This document shows, piece after piece, positions 25,411 through 34,122 of a stretch of DNA of 53,382 nucleotides. The stretch's first letter is position 1, and each line of letters begins with the position of its first letter. The notes beneath the pieces were generated by a model that made no database searches, had not been told where the DNA came from, and saw nothing but the letters and a program-made list of their open reading frames with translations. Source of the stretch: Nocardioides luteus (GTDB taxonomy: Bacteria; Actinomycetota; Actinomycetes; Propionibacteriales; Nocardioidaceae); contig NZ_BMRK01000022.1 in assembly GCF_014648595.1 (NCBI RefSeq), positions 12,784-66,165 on the forward strand, written 5' to 3'. The position numbers and the translations under genes are program-made.

Positions 25411-25416
25411 TAGGTT
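25411..25416 (+). promoter_or_regulatory. -10 box of a leaderless promoter (FAD monooxygenase gene)
   Basis: TAGGTT is followed by GCAGAGC and the GTG at 25424. It decides the start of the gene, since the frame is open upstream to 25340. Confidence 0.55.
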
Positions 25417-25423
25417 GCAGAGC

Positions 25424-26533
25424 GTGAGCGAATCCTCGAGCAGCCGACGTGCGCTGGTGGTCGGAGCGGGGATCGGCGGACTAACCGCAGCGCTCGCGCT
25501 CTCACGAACAGGGTGGCGGGTGACGGTCCTCGAGCGGGCTCCGGAGCTCGGCGAGGTGGGCGCCGGCATCTCGATCTGGCCGCGGGCGTGGCGGATCCTG
25601 GGTGACCTTGGGGTCGCCGACCGTCTCGCGGACGGCGTCCGGCCGGCGATCCAGGCAGGCCTGCGCAGGCCCGACGGCCGCTGGCTGGCGAAGGTGGGGC
25701 CGGGGGCCGCCGATCGGATCCCGGTGATGGTCCATCGGGCCCGGCTCCACGAGGCGCTCGTGGACGCGCTGGTGGCGCGCGACGGCGTCGAGGTGCGCAC
25801 CGGCGTGAAAGTCGGCGGCCTGGCCGACCTCGACACTCTTCCTGGCGAGCCCGCCGACCTGGTGGTCGCCGCCGACGGGATCCGCAGCACGATCAGGCAC
25901 GAGCTCCACCAGCGCGACGACGTACGTTACGCCGGCTACACCGCCTATCGCGGCGTGACCGCGGAGCCGGTGCCGGGCGAGGCGTCGACCACGGGTGGAG
26001 AGACCTGGGGGAGCGGTCTGCGCTTCGGCTGGGCCCCGCTCGTCGACGGCCGCACCTACTGGTTCGTCAGTGCCAACCGACCAGCCGGCGAGGTCGGCGG
26101 AGACCATCACGCCGACGTGACCGCGCTGGTCGGCGACTGGCACGACCCGATCCCGCAGCTTCTCGCGGCCACCCCGCCGAGCGCCGTCATCCGCGGCGAC
26201 ATCAGCGATCTGCGGCTGCCGCTGAAGAGATTCGACCACGGCCGCGTGGTGCTCCTGGGAGACGCCGCTCACGCCACCACCCCCAACCTCGGCCAGGGTG
26301 CGTGCGCCGCGATCGAGGACGCGGCCGTCCTCGCCGCGCAGCTCGACGGTCATGCACGCATCGCCGATGCGCTGGTGGCGTACGACCGCATCCGCCGGCC
26401 CGCGACCCAGCGGCTGGTGCGGGCCTCGCGGCTCGTCGGGGCGCTCGGTCAGGTGGAGAACGGAGCTCTCCTGAAGGCTCGGGACGCCGGGCTCGCCGGG
26501 CTGGGTGCGGTCGCGGGTCTGCTGAGCAGGTAG
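25424..26533 (+). CDS. FAD-dependent monooxygenase (aromatic-ring hydroxylase type)
   Basis: The protein is 369 residues, typical of group A flavin monooxygenases. ALVVGAGIGGLTAALALSRTG near 9-29 binds the FAD adenine; LVVAADGIRSTIR near 146-158 is the DG motif; and LLGDAAHATTPNLGQGACAAIEDA near 275-298 contains the GD motif. This pattern fits salicylate- or 6-hydroxynicotinate-hydroxylase-like enzymes, but the substrate is not known. The start is set by the leaderless -10 box. It is divergent from the GH10 gene and shares no obvious pathway with it. Confidence 0.87.
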   Translation: MSESSSSRRALVVGAGIGGLTAALALSRTGWRVTVLERAPELGEVGAGISIWPRAWRILGDLGVADRLADGVRPAIQAGLRRPDGRWLAKVGPGAADRIPVMVHRARLHEALVDALVARDGVEVRTGVKVGGLADLDTLPGEPADLVVAADGIRSTIRHELHQRDDVRYAGYTAYRGVTAEPVPGEASTTGGETWGSGLRFGWAPLVDGRTYWFVSANRPAGEVGGDHHADVTALVGDWHDPIPQLLAATPPSAVIRGDISDLRLPLKRFDHGRVVLLGDAAHATTPNLGQGACAAIEDAAVLAAQLDGHARIADALVAYDRIRRPATQRLVRASRLVGALGQVENGALLKARDAGLAGLGAVAGLLSR

Positions 26534-26580
26534 CCGATTTCGCCATCGGGCGTCACAACGACCGACGCTCCGGTGTCTGA

Positions 26581-27333
26581 ATGACCATGACGGCCATCTA
26601 CTTCACGCTGACCTTCCTCACCGCCTCCGCCGCCCTCTTCGCGGCGGTGCTCAACCTGACCGGACACCGGATGCCCGTGACCGAGGCTCAACGGCTGTCG
26701 GTGCCGTTGGAGTGGTTGCGGTTCCCCATCGGGACGTCCTACGTGCTGGGCTTCCTCGGCCTGCTGGTCGGGTTGACGGTGCCGGCGATCGGGATCGTCG
26801 CGGCCTCGGGCCTCGTGGCCTTCTTCGTGCTCGCGATCGGGGCGCACGTGAGGGTCGGCGACCGGAGCCTCGGCCGGCCGATCGGTGGACTGACGCTCGC
26901 GTCGGCGACGCTCGTCGTCACCGGCACGTACGCGGCGGGGCAGGACGATCTCGGCGGGGTCGTGGCGGCGTACGTCCGTGAGCTTCCGGAGCCGTGGTGG
27001 CCGGTCGTGCTGCTGGCGCTCGTGCAGCTCGGCGACGCGGTGATGTGCTTCAAGCCGGTCGACTTCATCGCGAAGTGCTTCACCGACGTCGGGCTGCCGC
27101 GGGCGCTGTGGCCGGTGATGCCGTGGGTCAAGATCGCCGCCACCGCCGGGCTGCTCGCGGGGCTGTGGGTGCCGTACGTCGCGGCGCTCACCACCGCGGC
27201 CCTCGTGGTCTACTTCGTGCTCGCCGTCTGTGCACACATCCGGGCGCGCGACATCGGGCGCAACCTCGCTCTGAACGCCTCGGGGTCGCTCGTCATGTGC
27301 GTGGCCGTGCTGGTCTTCTGCTTCCTGGTCTGA
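26581..27333 (+). CDS. Duplicated DoxX-like membrane protein
   Basis: The protein is 250 residues with about eight hydrophobic segments. The two halves resemble each other: WLRFPIGTSYVLGFLGLLVGL with FFVLAIGAHVRVGD (about 44-100), and VMPWVKIAATAGLLAGLWV with YFVLAVCAHIRARD (about 179-225). Each is a four-helix DoxX/SURF4-like unit, so the gene looks like an internal duplication. Between them FKPVDFIAKCFTDVG marks the start of the second unit. The function is unknown; DoxX proteins are linked to quinone or redox processes. It starts 48 bases after the monooxygenase gene on the same strand. Confidence 0.7.
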   Translation: MTMTAIYFTLTFLTASAALFAAVLNLTGHRMPVTEAQRLSVPLEWLRFPIGTSYVLGFLGLLVGLTVPAIGIVAASGLVAFFVLAIGAHVRVGDRSLGRPIGGLTLASATLVVTGTYAAGQDDLGGVVAAYVRELPEPWWPVVLLALVQLGDAVMCFKPVDFIAKCFTDVGLPRALWPVMPWVKIAATAGLLAGLWVPYVAALTTAALVVYFVLAVCAHIRARDIGRNLALNASGSLVMCVAVLVFCFLV

Positions 27334-27338
27334 ACTCG

Positions 27339-27983
27339 TCAGACACCGAACAGCGGCAGGCAGGGCTCGACTCCGCTGACCGTGACGCTGCTGCGGTCGT
27401 TGAGCTCCCACCGGTCACGGCTCAGCCGGAGCCGCTGGGAGATCAGCACCTCGCCGTCGCGCACGTCGCGGGAGATGCCGTCGGGCTCGTAGCCGAGCCT
27501 GCTGGAGACCCCGACGGAGGCGGCGTTGTCGGGGAAGGCCTCGGAGGTGGCGTAGGTGCCGCCGAGATGGTCGAAGACGAGAGTCAGGGCCCCGAGCCGG
27601 GCCTCGGTGCCGAAGCCGTGACGGTGGTGGGGGAGGCCGAGCCAGGAGGTGGTGCTCACCTCCCGTCGGCGGCCGAACTCGGTCGCCGAGACCCACACGA
27701 CCCCGATCGGCCGGCCGTCGTGAAAGACGGTCAGGCCCAGGCTCCAGTCGTCCGGTGTCCAGTCGCCGCGGCTTCCCCACGCGCCCTGCATCACGTGACG
27801 CGCCCGCTCCAGCGGTGGCTGCTCGGTCCACGGGGTCAGGAACGGTCGCTGCGTCGGCTCGTGGACGCCGTCGGCGGCGACCTGCGCCAGCTGTGCGAGC
27901 TCGGCGTCGGTCGGCAGACGCAGCGCCAGCCGCGGGGTCCGGATCACCAGGCCGAAGATCGGCCACACCTCGGTCAGGGTCAT
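27339..27983 (-). CDS. GNAT-family N-acetyltransferase
   Basis: The protein is 214 residues. The RimJ/RimL-type GNAT pattern shows as TPRLALRLPTDAELAQLAQVA near 16-36, IGVVWVSATEF near 90, and the acetyl-CoA loop in GLPHHRHGFGTEARLGALTLVFDHLGG near 110-136, followed by NAASVGVSSRLGYEPDG near 146. Members acetylate ribosomal-protein N-termini, antibiotics or small amines; none can be chosen here. It converges on the DoxX-like gene with a 5-base gap. No clear promoter or ribosome-binding site supports the ATG at 27983. Confidence 0.85.
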   Translation of the reverse strand: MTLTEVWPIFGLVIRTPRLALRLPTDAELAQLAQVAADGVHEPTQRPFLTPWTEQPPLERARHVMQGAWGSRGDWTPDDWSLGLTVFHDGRPIGVVWVSATEFGRRREVSTTSWLGLPHHRHGFGTEARLGALTLVFDHLGGTYATSEAFPDNAASVGVSSRLGYEPDGISRDVRDGEVLISQRLRLSRDRWELNDRSSVTVSGVEPCLPLFGV

Positions 27984-28025
27984 CCGGTCATCATCGAGAG
28001 CCGCCGGGCCGCGATCAACCAGTTA

Positions 28026-28226
28026 TCACTCCTCGGTGCCGGTCGGGTCCTTCGCGTAGTCGAGGAGATCCTCGGCCGCCGAGGTGTAGCGGTCGACCTC
28101 CTCGCCGCTGTCACAGGTGCGCAGCACGATGGTGACCTGGCCCGATCGCGGCCAGATCGCCTCCCAGGTCGCGCCGGAGCGCTCCCAGCGGAGCAGGCGC
28201 TCGAGATCGTCCGTCATCCTCCTCAT
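28026..28226 (-). CDS. Small protein of unknown function, coupled to the aminotransferase gene
   Basis: This 66-residue acidic protein (for example SGEEVDRYTSAAEDLLDY) has no recognised motif. The ATG at 28226 overlaps the stop of the upstream aminotransferase gene (ATGA). An alternative ATG at 28217 directly follows AGGAGG but with no spacer. The overlap suggests co-production with the aminotransferase. Confidence 0.55.
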   Translation of the reverse strand: MRRMTDDLERLLRWERSGATWEAIWPRSGQVTIVLRTCDSGEEVDRYTSAAEDLLDYAKDPTGTEE

Positions 28227-29476
28227 CCTAGGACGGCGTCGACGGACTGGGCCCAGATGCCTGCGGCCTCGTCGATCGCTGCCGAGTCGACCACGAGCGC
28301 CGGGATGAACCGCACCACCTGGCCCCAGGCGCCGCAGGTGAGGAGGAGGAGTCCGCGCCGGGCCGCCTCCTGCTGCGCGGCGAGGGCGGTGGCGCCGTCG
28401 GGTGTGCCGTCGGGGGTGCGGAACTCGTTGCCGAGCATGAGCCCGAGGCCGCGTACGTCGGTGATCGCGTCGTGCTTCTCCGCGACCCGCTCCAGCGCGG
28501 AGCGGAGCTCGGCGCCGCGCTCGGCGGCGTTCGCGACCAGGCCCTCCTCCTCGATGACCTCGAGGGTGGCCAGGGCCGCCGCGCAGGCGACGGCGTTGGC
28601 GCCGTAGGTGCCGCCCTGGGAGCCCGGCCAGGCCTTGGCCATCAGCGCCTCGCTCGCCGCGATCGCGGAGAGCGGGAAGCCGGAGGCCAGCCCCTTGGCG
28701 GTCATCAGGATGTCGGGGCGGCCACCGAAGTGGTCGTGTCCCCAGAACCTGCCGGTGCGGCCGAACCCGGTCTGGACCTCGTCGATGATCAGCAGGATGC
28801 CGTGCTGGTCGGCGCGCTCGCGCAGGCCGTCGAGGAAGGCGGCGTCGGCGGGGACGTAGCCGCCCTCGCCGAGGACCGGCTCGACGAGGAACGCGGCGGT
28901 GTCGGCCGGGGCGCTCTGGGTCTGCAGGGTGTAGTCGAGCTGACGCAGCGCGAACTCCGTCGCCTGCTCCTGCGGCCAGCCGAAGTGGGGCGCGTCGGGG
29001 AACGGCGAGACCACGACGCCGGCCATCATCGGGCTGAAGCCGGCCCGGAACTTGGTGCCGGAGGTGGTCATCGAGGCGGCCGCCACGGTGCGACCGTGGA
29101 AGCCGCCGTGGAAGACGACGATGTTGGGGCGGCCGGTGGCCTGGCGGGCCAGCCGGATCGCCGCCTCCGCGGCTTCGGACCCGGAGTTGGCGAAGAAGAG
29201 GCTGTCGAGGCCCTCGGGGAGGACCGGACCGAGCCGCTCGACCAGGTCGAGGAGCGGGCGGTGCATGACGGTCGTGTACTGCCCGTGGACCAGGTCGGCG
29301 ATCTGTCGCTGGGTGGCCTCCACGATCTTCGGATGGCAGTGACCGGTGCTGGTCACGCCGATGCCTGCGGTGAAGTCGAGATAGCGGCGGTCGTCCTCGT
29401 CGAAGAGCTGGACGCCTTCACCGCGAGCCGCCACGACCGGAGTTGCCTGCTTGAGGATGGGGGAGAGCTTGGCCAC
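28223..29476 (-). CDS. Class III (4-aminobutyrate-type) aminotransferase
   Basis: The GTG at 29476 follows AAGGAG with six bases and gives 417 residues; an in-frame TTG at 29503 lies inside the operator and has no ribosome-binding site. The PLP fold is clear: ANSGSEAAEAAIRLAR near 95-110, FHGGFHGRT near 122-130, LLIIDEVQTGFGRTG near 228-242 (cofactor-ring aspartate) and TAKGLASGFPLSAI near 259-272 with the Schiff-base lysine. Such enzymes move an omega-amino group to an oxo-acid. With the adjacent divergent aldehyde dehydrogenase it would turn a GABA-like compound into a dicarboxylic acid. The GATTGTCGACAATC operator sits 16 bases before the start. Confidence 0.92.
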   Translation of the reverse strand: MAKLSPILKQATPVVAARGEGVQLFDEDDRRYLDFTAGIGVTSTGHCHPKIVEATQRQIADLVHGQYTTVMHRPLLDLVERLGPVLPEGLDSLFFANSGSEAAEAAIRLARQATGRPNIVVFHGGFHGRTVAAASMTTSGTKFRAGFSPMMAGVVVSPFPDAPHFGWPQEQATEFALRQLDYTLQTQSAPADTAAFLVEPVLGEGGYVPADAAFLDGLRERADQHGILLIIDEVQTGFGRTGRFWGHDHFGGRPDILMTAKGLASGFPLSAIAASEALMAKAWPGSQGGTYGANAVACAAALATLEVIEEEGLVANAAERGAELRSALERVAEKHDAITDVRGLGLMLGNEFRTPDGTPDGATALAAQQEAARRGLLLLTCGAWGQVVRFIPALVVDSAAIDEAAGIWAQSVDAVLG

Positions 29477-29491
29477 CGTGACTCCTTGTTT

Positions 29492-29505
29492 GATTGTCGA
29501 CAATC
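29492..29505. promoter_or_regulatory. Candidate operator of the local GntR regulator, aminotransferase/aldehyde dehydrogenase gap
   Basis: GATTGTCGACAATC is a perfect 14-base palindrome between the divergent aminotransferase and aldehyde dehydrogenase genes. An identical copy lies before the GntR gene at 31782-31795. Confidence 0.7.
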
Positions 29506-29585
29506 CGACTGGCTACTACAGTAGGCCAGCGTCGGACGGCTGTCAGCCGGACAGCCGGCTTCTGACCTACGGAGGCTGATGCGGC

Positions 29586-31052
29586 ATGGGCGGACTACCG
29601 GACGAGACGCGGGTCGTCGACGAGGTGCCGAAGTGCCTCCTGGTCGACGGACGGTGGGTGGACGCCTGCGGCGGCACGACCTTCGACGTGCTCGACCCCT
29701 CGACCGGAGAGGTACTCTGCGCCGTCGCCGACGCGACGCCGGAGGACGGCCGACGGGCGCTGGATGCCGCCGCTGCCGCGCAGAAGGCGTTCGCCGCGAC
29801 GGCCCCGCGCGCCCGTGCGGACATGCTCATGGCCGCGTACGACCTCCTGCACGAGCGGGTCGACGACCTGGCCCTGCTGATGACGCTCGAGATGGGCAAG
29901 CCGCTGGCCGAGGCGAAGGGCGAGATCGCCTACGCGGCCGAGTTCTTCCGACACTTCGCCGAGGAGGCGGTGCGGATCGACGGCGGATACCAGACCGCAC
30001 CCGCCGGCGGCGGGCGGTTCCTGATCGCCAAGCAGCCGGTCGGCCCTGCGCTGCTGATCACGCCGTGGAACTTCCCGATGGCGATGGGTACCCGCAAGAT
30101 CGGGCCGGCGGTCGCAGCCGGCTGCACCAGCATCATCAAGCCCGCCGAGCAGACCCCGCTCTCGATGCTGGCGCTCGGGGAGATCCTCCGCGAGGCGGGC
30201 GTGCCCGACGGCGTCGTCAACATTCTCCCGACCAGCCGCCCGGGCGAGCTGACCGAGCCGCTGCTGCGCTCCGGCGTGATCCGCAAGCTCTCCTTCACCG
30301 GCTCCACCGAGGTCGGGCGGGTGCTGCTCGCGCAGAGCGCGGAGAAGGTGCTGCGCACCTCCATGGAGCTGGGCGGCAACGCCGGCTTCGTCGTCTTCGA
30401 GGACGCCGACATCGACGAGGCGGTCGCAGGCGCGATGGCCGCGAAGATGCGCAACACGGGGGAGGCCTGCACGGCCGCCAACCGGATCTTCGTGCAGCGC
30501 TCGGTGATCGAGGAGTTCGGCGAGCGGCTCGCCAAGGCGATGGCCGAGCTGCCGGTCGGCCGCGGCGTCGAGGACGGAGTGCGCGTCGGGCCCCTCATCG
30601 ACGAGGCTGCCCGGGAGAAGGTGCAGACCCTCGTCGACGATGCGGTGGCCGGCGGTGCGCGGGTGCTGACCGGGGGAACGGCTCCTGACGGTCCGGGTTA
30701 CTTCTACCCGCCGACCGTGCTGACCGGGGTGGCCGCCTCGGCGCGGATGGGCCGCGAGGAGATCTTCGGGCCGGTCGCTCCGCTGACCCCGTTCGACACC
30801 GAAGACGAGGTGGTGGAGGCCGTCAACGACACCGAGTACGGCCTGGTCAACTACGTGTTCACCAACGACCTGCGCCGCGGGCTGCGGGTCGCCGAGGCGC
30901 TCGAGTCCGGCATGGTCGGGCTCAACCAGGGTGTGGTGTCCAACCCCGCGGCGCCGTTCGGCGGCGTCAAGGCCTCGGGACTGGGGCGGGAGGGCGGGCG
31001 TACCGGGATCGAGGAGTTCCTCGAGACCAAGTACGTCGGGATCGCGATGTGA
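29586..31052 (+). CDS. NAD(P)-dependent aldehyde dehydrogenase, succinate-semialdehyde dehydrogenase type
   Basis: This 488-residue ALDH-superfamily protein shows TPWNFPMAMGTRKIGPA near 160 (cofactor pocket), ELGGNAGFVVFEDAD near 263 with the general-base glutamate, and GEACTAANRI near 296 with the catalytic cysteine. Length and sequence style fit GabD-type enzymes, which oxidise semialdehydes to acids. It is divergent from the aminotransferase and shares its operator, so it likely oxidises the aldehyde that enzyme makes. GGAGG at 29571-29575 lies ten bases before the ATG. The downstream GntR gene faces it with a 13-base gap. Confidence 0.93.
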   Translation: MGGLPDETRVVDEVPKCLLVDGRWVDACGGTTFDVLDPSTGEVLCAVADATPEDGRRALDAAAAAQKAFAATAPRARADMLMAAYDLLHERVDDLALLMTLEMGKPLAEAKGEIAYAAEFFRHFAEEAVRIDGGYQTAPAGGGRFLIAKQPVGPALLITPWNFPMAMGTRKIGPAVAAGCTSIIKPAEQTPLSMLALGEILREAGVPDGVVNILPTSRPGELTEPLLRSGVIRKLSFTGSTEVGRVLLAQSAEKVLRTSMELGGNAGFVVFEDADIDEAVAGAMAAKMRNTGEACTAANRIFVQRSVIEEFGERLAKAMAELPVGRGVEDGVRVGPLIDEAAREKVQTLVDDAVAGGARVLTGGTAPDGPGYFYPPTVLTGVAASARMGREEIFGPVAPLTPFDTEDEVVEAVNDTEYGLVNYVFTNDLRRGLRVAEALESGMVGLNQGVVSNPAAPFGGVKASGLGREGGRTGIEEFLETKYVGIAM

Positions 31053-31065
31053 CCGCGGCGCGAGG

Positions 31066-31749
31066 CTAGACGTAGCCCGGGTCGTCGTCCTCGGCGTGGA
31101 TGAGGCGCCGGAGCGCCTCGTCCATGTGCTGCTCGACGCGCTTGATGGTGAGCTTCACGTCGCCGGACTCGATGGCGTCGACGATCTGGTTGTGTTCCTC
31201 GACCAGCTCGAGCGGCTGCTGGTAGGTGCCCTCCAGCGCGGTCAGGCACATCCGGGTCTCGACGATGAGGGTCTGGTGCATGCGGGCGAGCCGGCGGCTC
31301 CCGGAGCACTGCACCAGCACGTCGTGGAAGCGGAAGTCGGCATCGCTCAGCGCCGCCGGGTCGCCCAGCTGGAGCGAGTCGGACATCGCGTCGCACGCGG
31401 CGCGGAGCTCACGCAGCGCGGCTGGGACGCGTGCCCGGGCGATCATCGTCGCGGCGGCCCCCTCGATGGCCGCCCTGGCGACGTAGACGTCGCGAATGTC
31501 GGCTTCGTCGAGCTCGATCACGAAGAGACCGCGGTTGGGCTCGCTGCGGAGGAGGCCCTCCTGGACCAGCCGCTGCATCGCCTCGCGCAACGGGCCCCGG
31601 CTGACGCCGAACTGCGCCGAGAGCGCGGTCTCGCTCAGCTGGGCGCCGGGCTGCAGGGCGCGCTCCATGATCGCGGTGCGCAGCTGGCGAGCGATGACCG
31701 AGGCCGTCGACTCTCTGTGCACGGGTTCGAAGCTCGATGTCGCAGTCAA
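31066..31749 (-). CDS. GntR-family regulator with FCD domain, local regulon controller
   Basis: The TTG at 31749 is preceded by GGAG and six bases and gives 227 residues. The winged helix LSETALSAQFGVSRGPLREAMQRLVQEGLL (about 39-68) is a GntR domain, and the FCD domain after residue 80 has ADFRFHDVLVQCSGSRRL and a late HNQIVDAIESGD, the usual metal and ligand side chains. The identical palindrome GATTGTCGACAATC lies before this gene and in the neighbouring promoters, so it probably controls itself and the 28-38 kb catabolic genes. The inducer is presumably the unknown substrate or an acid derived from it. Confidence 0.9.
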   Translation of the reverse strand: MTATSSFEPVHRESTASVIARQLRTAIMERALQPGAQLSETALSAQFGVSRGPLREAMQRLVQEGLLRSEPNRGLFVIELDEADIRDVYVARAAIEGAAATMIARARVPAALRELRAACDAMSDSLQLGDPAALSDADFRFHDVLVQCSGSRRLARMHQTLIVETRMCLTALEGTYQQPLELVEEHNQIVDAIESGDVKLTIKRVEQHMDEALRRLIHAEDDDPGYV

Positions 31750-31781
31750 CCTGGTCTCCGGTGGCTACTCAGAAAGTGTTT

Positions 31782-31795
31782 GATTGTCGACAATC
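31782..31795. promoter_or_regulatory. Candidate operator before the GntR gene
   Basis: GATTGTCGACAATC, identical to the site at 29492-29505, lies about 33 bases before the TTG start, so autoregulation is likely. Confidence 0.7.
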
Positions 31796-31816
31796 ATTGC
31801 ATGTTGGCCGACAAAC

Positions 31817-31858
31817 GACGAGCGGGCCGGGACGTCGTACGCGCCCGGCCCGCTCGTC
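31817..31858 (-). terminator. Strong hairpin after the MHS transporter gene
   Basis: A perfect 15-base-pair stem (GACGAGCGGGCCGGG at 31817-31831 with its complement at 31844-31858) and a 12-base loop begin four bases after the transporter stop. On the minus strand it is followed by GTTTGT, a weak T-run. It is the best terminator candidate in the window and would insulate the GntR gene from the transporter. Confidence 0.75.
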
Positions 31859-31862
31859 CGGG

Positions 31863-33233
31863 TCACGCTTCCGCGGTCTTGTCGAGCTCTTCGAGCTCGG
31901 CCTCGGACTCCGGGGTGCCCGGGATCTCGGTGCCGCGGATCGACTTCCCCGCGGTCTCGACCACGAAGAACAGTGCGACGAGACCGACCACCGACGCGGC
32001 CATCATGTAGAACGCCGGCATCAGGTTGTTGCCGGTGCCCTTGATCAGGGCGTCGTTGACGTACAGCGCCGTGCCACCGAAGGCGGCCGTCGAGATGTTG
32101 TAGCTGATCGCCATGCCGCCGTAGCGCACCTGCGAGGGGAACATCGCCGGGAACGTCGCGCTGATCGTGGCCAGCTGAGCGACGTAGACGATCCCCAGGA
32201 CCGAGAAGCCGAGCACCGCCGGCCAGAACCCCTGGCTGATCAGCAGGAACATCGGCACCGCCAGGACGATGAGGCCGATGAACGAACCGGCCCACATCGG
32301 CTTGCGGCCGATCTTGTCGGAGAGCGCTCCGGCGATCGGGATGAAGATCAGCATCGCGACCTGACCGAAGATCACCAGCAGGTCCGCGTCGGCGGAGTCG
32401 AACCCGGCCGTCTCGGTGAGGTAGGTCGGCATGTAGGTCAACAGCGTGTAGTTGGCGATGTTGAGCGCCGCGACGAGGCCGATCAGGGTGAGGACCGGGC
32501 GCCAGAAGAGGCTCAGCAGGTCCTTGAGGGCTGCGACGGCACCGCCTTCGACGTGAGCGTCGGCCTCGAGCTCCTGGAAGACGGGGGTCTCCTCGAGCTT
32601 GGTCCGGATGTAGAGGCCGACCAGGCCGATCGGACCACCGATCAGGAACGGGATGCGCCAGCCCCACTCGGTCATCGCGTCCGGACCGATGATGGTCTCG
32701 GTGATGAAGACGACGGCGATCGCGGCGGTGAAGCCGACGATGGTGCCGAACTCGAGGAAGCTGCCGTAGAAGCCGCGCCGCTTGTCGGGCGCGGTCTCGG
32801 CCATGTAGGTGGCCGCACCGCCGTACTCGCCACCGGTCGAGAAGCCCTGGATCACGCGCAGCAGGACCAGGAGGACGACCGCCCAGACGCCGATGTCGTG
32901 ATACGTCGGGAGCAGACCGACGCAGAACGTCGCGCCCGCCATGAGCACGATCGTGAGGGCGAGCACCCGCTGGCGACCGATCCGGTCACCGATCGGACCC
33001 CAGAAGAGGCCGCCGAGAGGCCGCAGGATGAATGAGATGGCAAAGACCAAGGCGGTGCCGACGAACCCGTACTCCGGGAAGAAGTTGTCGGTCATCTCCG
33101 TGGCGACGTAGGCGTAGGCGCCGTAGTCGAACCACTCGGTGGCATTGCCGACCGCAGAGCCGGTGATGGCTCTGCGGAGCTTCGATTTGTCTGGCTGTTC
33201 CTCGGTGGAGGGAGTGGACGGTGTTCCTGACAT
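31863..33233 (-). CDS. MFS transporter, metabolite:H+ symporter (MHS) type
   Basis: This 456-residue protein has twelve predicted helices. GSAVGNATEWFDYGAYAY near 25-42 is the N-terminal MHS signature; RPLGGLFWGPIGDRIGRQRVL near 80-100 and the RVIQGFSTGGEYGGAATYMAE region near 140 are typical of proline/betaine, shikimate and dicarboxylate symporters. It therefore imports an organic acid or zwitterion, probably the substrate of this regulon. GAGAAG lies before the ATG. Two operator-like sites lie 54-78 bases upstream. It is the only transporter in the regulon. Confidence 0.92.
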   Translation of the reverse strand: MSGTPSTPSTEEQPDKSKLRRAITGSAVGNATEWFDYGAYAYVATEMTDNFFPEYGFVGTALVFAISFILRPLGGLFWGPIGDRIGRQRVLALTIVLMAGATFCVGLLPTYHDIGVWAVVLLVLLRVIQGFSTGGEYGGAATYMAETAPDKRRGFYGSFLEFGTIVGFTAAIAVVFITETIIGPDAMTEWGWRIPFLIGGPIGLVGLYIRTKLEETPVFQELEADAHVEGGAVAALKDLLSLFWRPVLTLIGLVAALNIANYTLLTYMPTYLTETAGFDSADADLLVIFGQVAMLIFIPIAGALSDKIGRKPMWAGSFIGLIVLAVPMFLLISQGFWPAVLGFSVLGIVYVAQLATISATFPAMFPSQVRYGGMAISYNISTAAFGGTALYVNDALIKGTGNNLMPAFYMMAASVVGLVALFFVVETAGKSIRGTEIPGTPESEAELEELDKTAEA

Positions 33234-33286
33234 TTCTTCTCACCTATTCGGTGTGATTGATGGCTGGGGACCGTTTTGACCCGCAG

Positions 33287-33311
33287 TGTCGACAGTAGGC
33301 TTGTCAACAAT
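33287..33311. promoter_or_regulatory. Degenerate GntR operators before the MHS transporter gene
   Basis: TGTCGACA (33287-33294) and TTGTCAACAAT (33301-33311, one mismatch to TTGTCGACAAT) lie 14 bases apart in the transporter promoter region. Dual sites could allow cooperative binding. Confidence 0.5.
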
Positions 33312-33402
33312 TTCCGCCACGTTAGCGCCCTCGATGACCCATGGGCCAGGACGCGCCGGGGTGGCGCCGGGTGAGGCCAAGTCGTTACGTGAAGCCGGGA
33401 CG

Positions 33403-34122
33403 TTACCTGAACAGTGTGCCCAGGCCGGGCAGGGGCCCAGACGCGCCGGCAAGCCGCAGGCCCTCCCAGATGGTCACCTGGTTGGCGGTCAGCACCGGCT
33501 TCCCCAGTGCCTCCTCCAGTGCATCGATGCAGGTCAGGGTGTGCATCGCCGTGTCCGGGATGAGCACGGCCTCCGCCTCGGGAACGTCGACGGCGAGGGC
33601 CATCTCGATGACGGCCTCGGGGCCGAGACGGCCGACGTCGACGGCGGTGAAGATGCCCTTGGCTCCGAAGGAGACCACCTTGAGCCCGCCGGCCGCCAGG
33701 AAGTAGCGGAAGTGCTCGGCCAGATCCTCGGGGTAGGAGGCGGCGACCGCAACCTTCTCCAGCCCGAGGGCGCGGGCCGCCGACAAGAAGGCGATCGACG
33801 TCGACGACGCCGGCACACCGACGCGCTCGGAGATCGCGGCGACCTGGTCTACGGCACCGTCCGGGCCGAACACGAAGCTCCCGGACGTGCAGGCCCAGAC
33901 CACCGAGTCGGGGGAGTGGACCGCGATGGCGTCGGCTCCCTCGGCGAGCCGTGCGGGGGAGCCGGTGTCGAGGAGAGCCTCGACGGTGTGCTCGTCGCGC
34001 TCCACGGAGGTGTGGACGAGCGGGAGCCAGATTGTCCCGCTGAGCACGTTCTCCAGGGCCGGGAAGTCGTCCTCGGCGGCATAACCGGGGTAGAGGAGAC
34101 CGACGACGGGAGGACGGGTCAT
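33403..34122 (-). CDS. Asp/Glu racemase-superfamily (maleate isomerase/arylmalonate decarboxylase-like) protein, second Cys missing
   Basis: From the ATG at 34122, which overlaps the upstream stop (ATGA), the protein is 239 residues. It has the two-domain racemase fold: VGLLYPGYAAEDDFP at the start, WACTSGSFVFG near 75 with the first catalytic cysteine, and LTANQVTIWEGLRLAG at the end. Where maleate isomerases and racemases carry a second cysteine (near 185-190), this protein reads VLIPDTAMHTL, with no cysteine. It therefore should not perform the two-cysteine reaction; a one-base decarboxylase-like or regulatory role is possible. The paralogue at 34119-34829 keeps both cysteines. Confidence 0.85.
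   Translation of the reverse strand: MTRPPVVGLLYPGYAAEDDFPALENVLSGTIWLPLVHTSVERDEHTVEALLDTGSPARLAEGADAIAVHSPDSVVWACTSGSFVFGPDGAVDQVAAISERVGVPASSTSIAFLSAARALGLEKVAVAASYPEDLAEHFRYFLAAGGLKVVSFGAKGIFTAVDVGRLGPEAVIEMALAVDVPEAEAVLIPDTAMHTLTCIDALEEALGKPVLTANQVTIWEGLRLAGASGPLPGLGTLFR

Noticed and set aside
29477-29503. TTG at 29503 as aminotransferase start
   Set aside because: It lies inside the operator palindrome without a ribosome-binding site; GTG 29476 has AAGGAG at the right distance.
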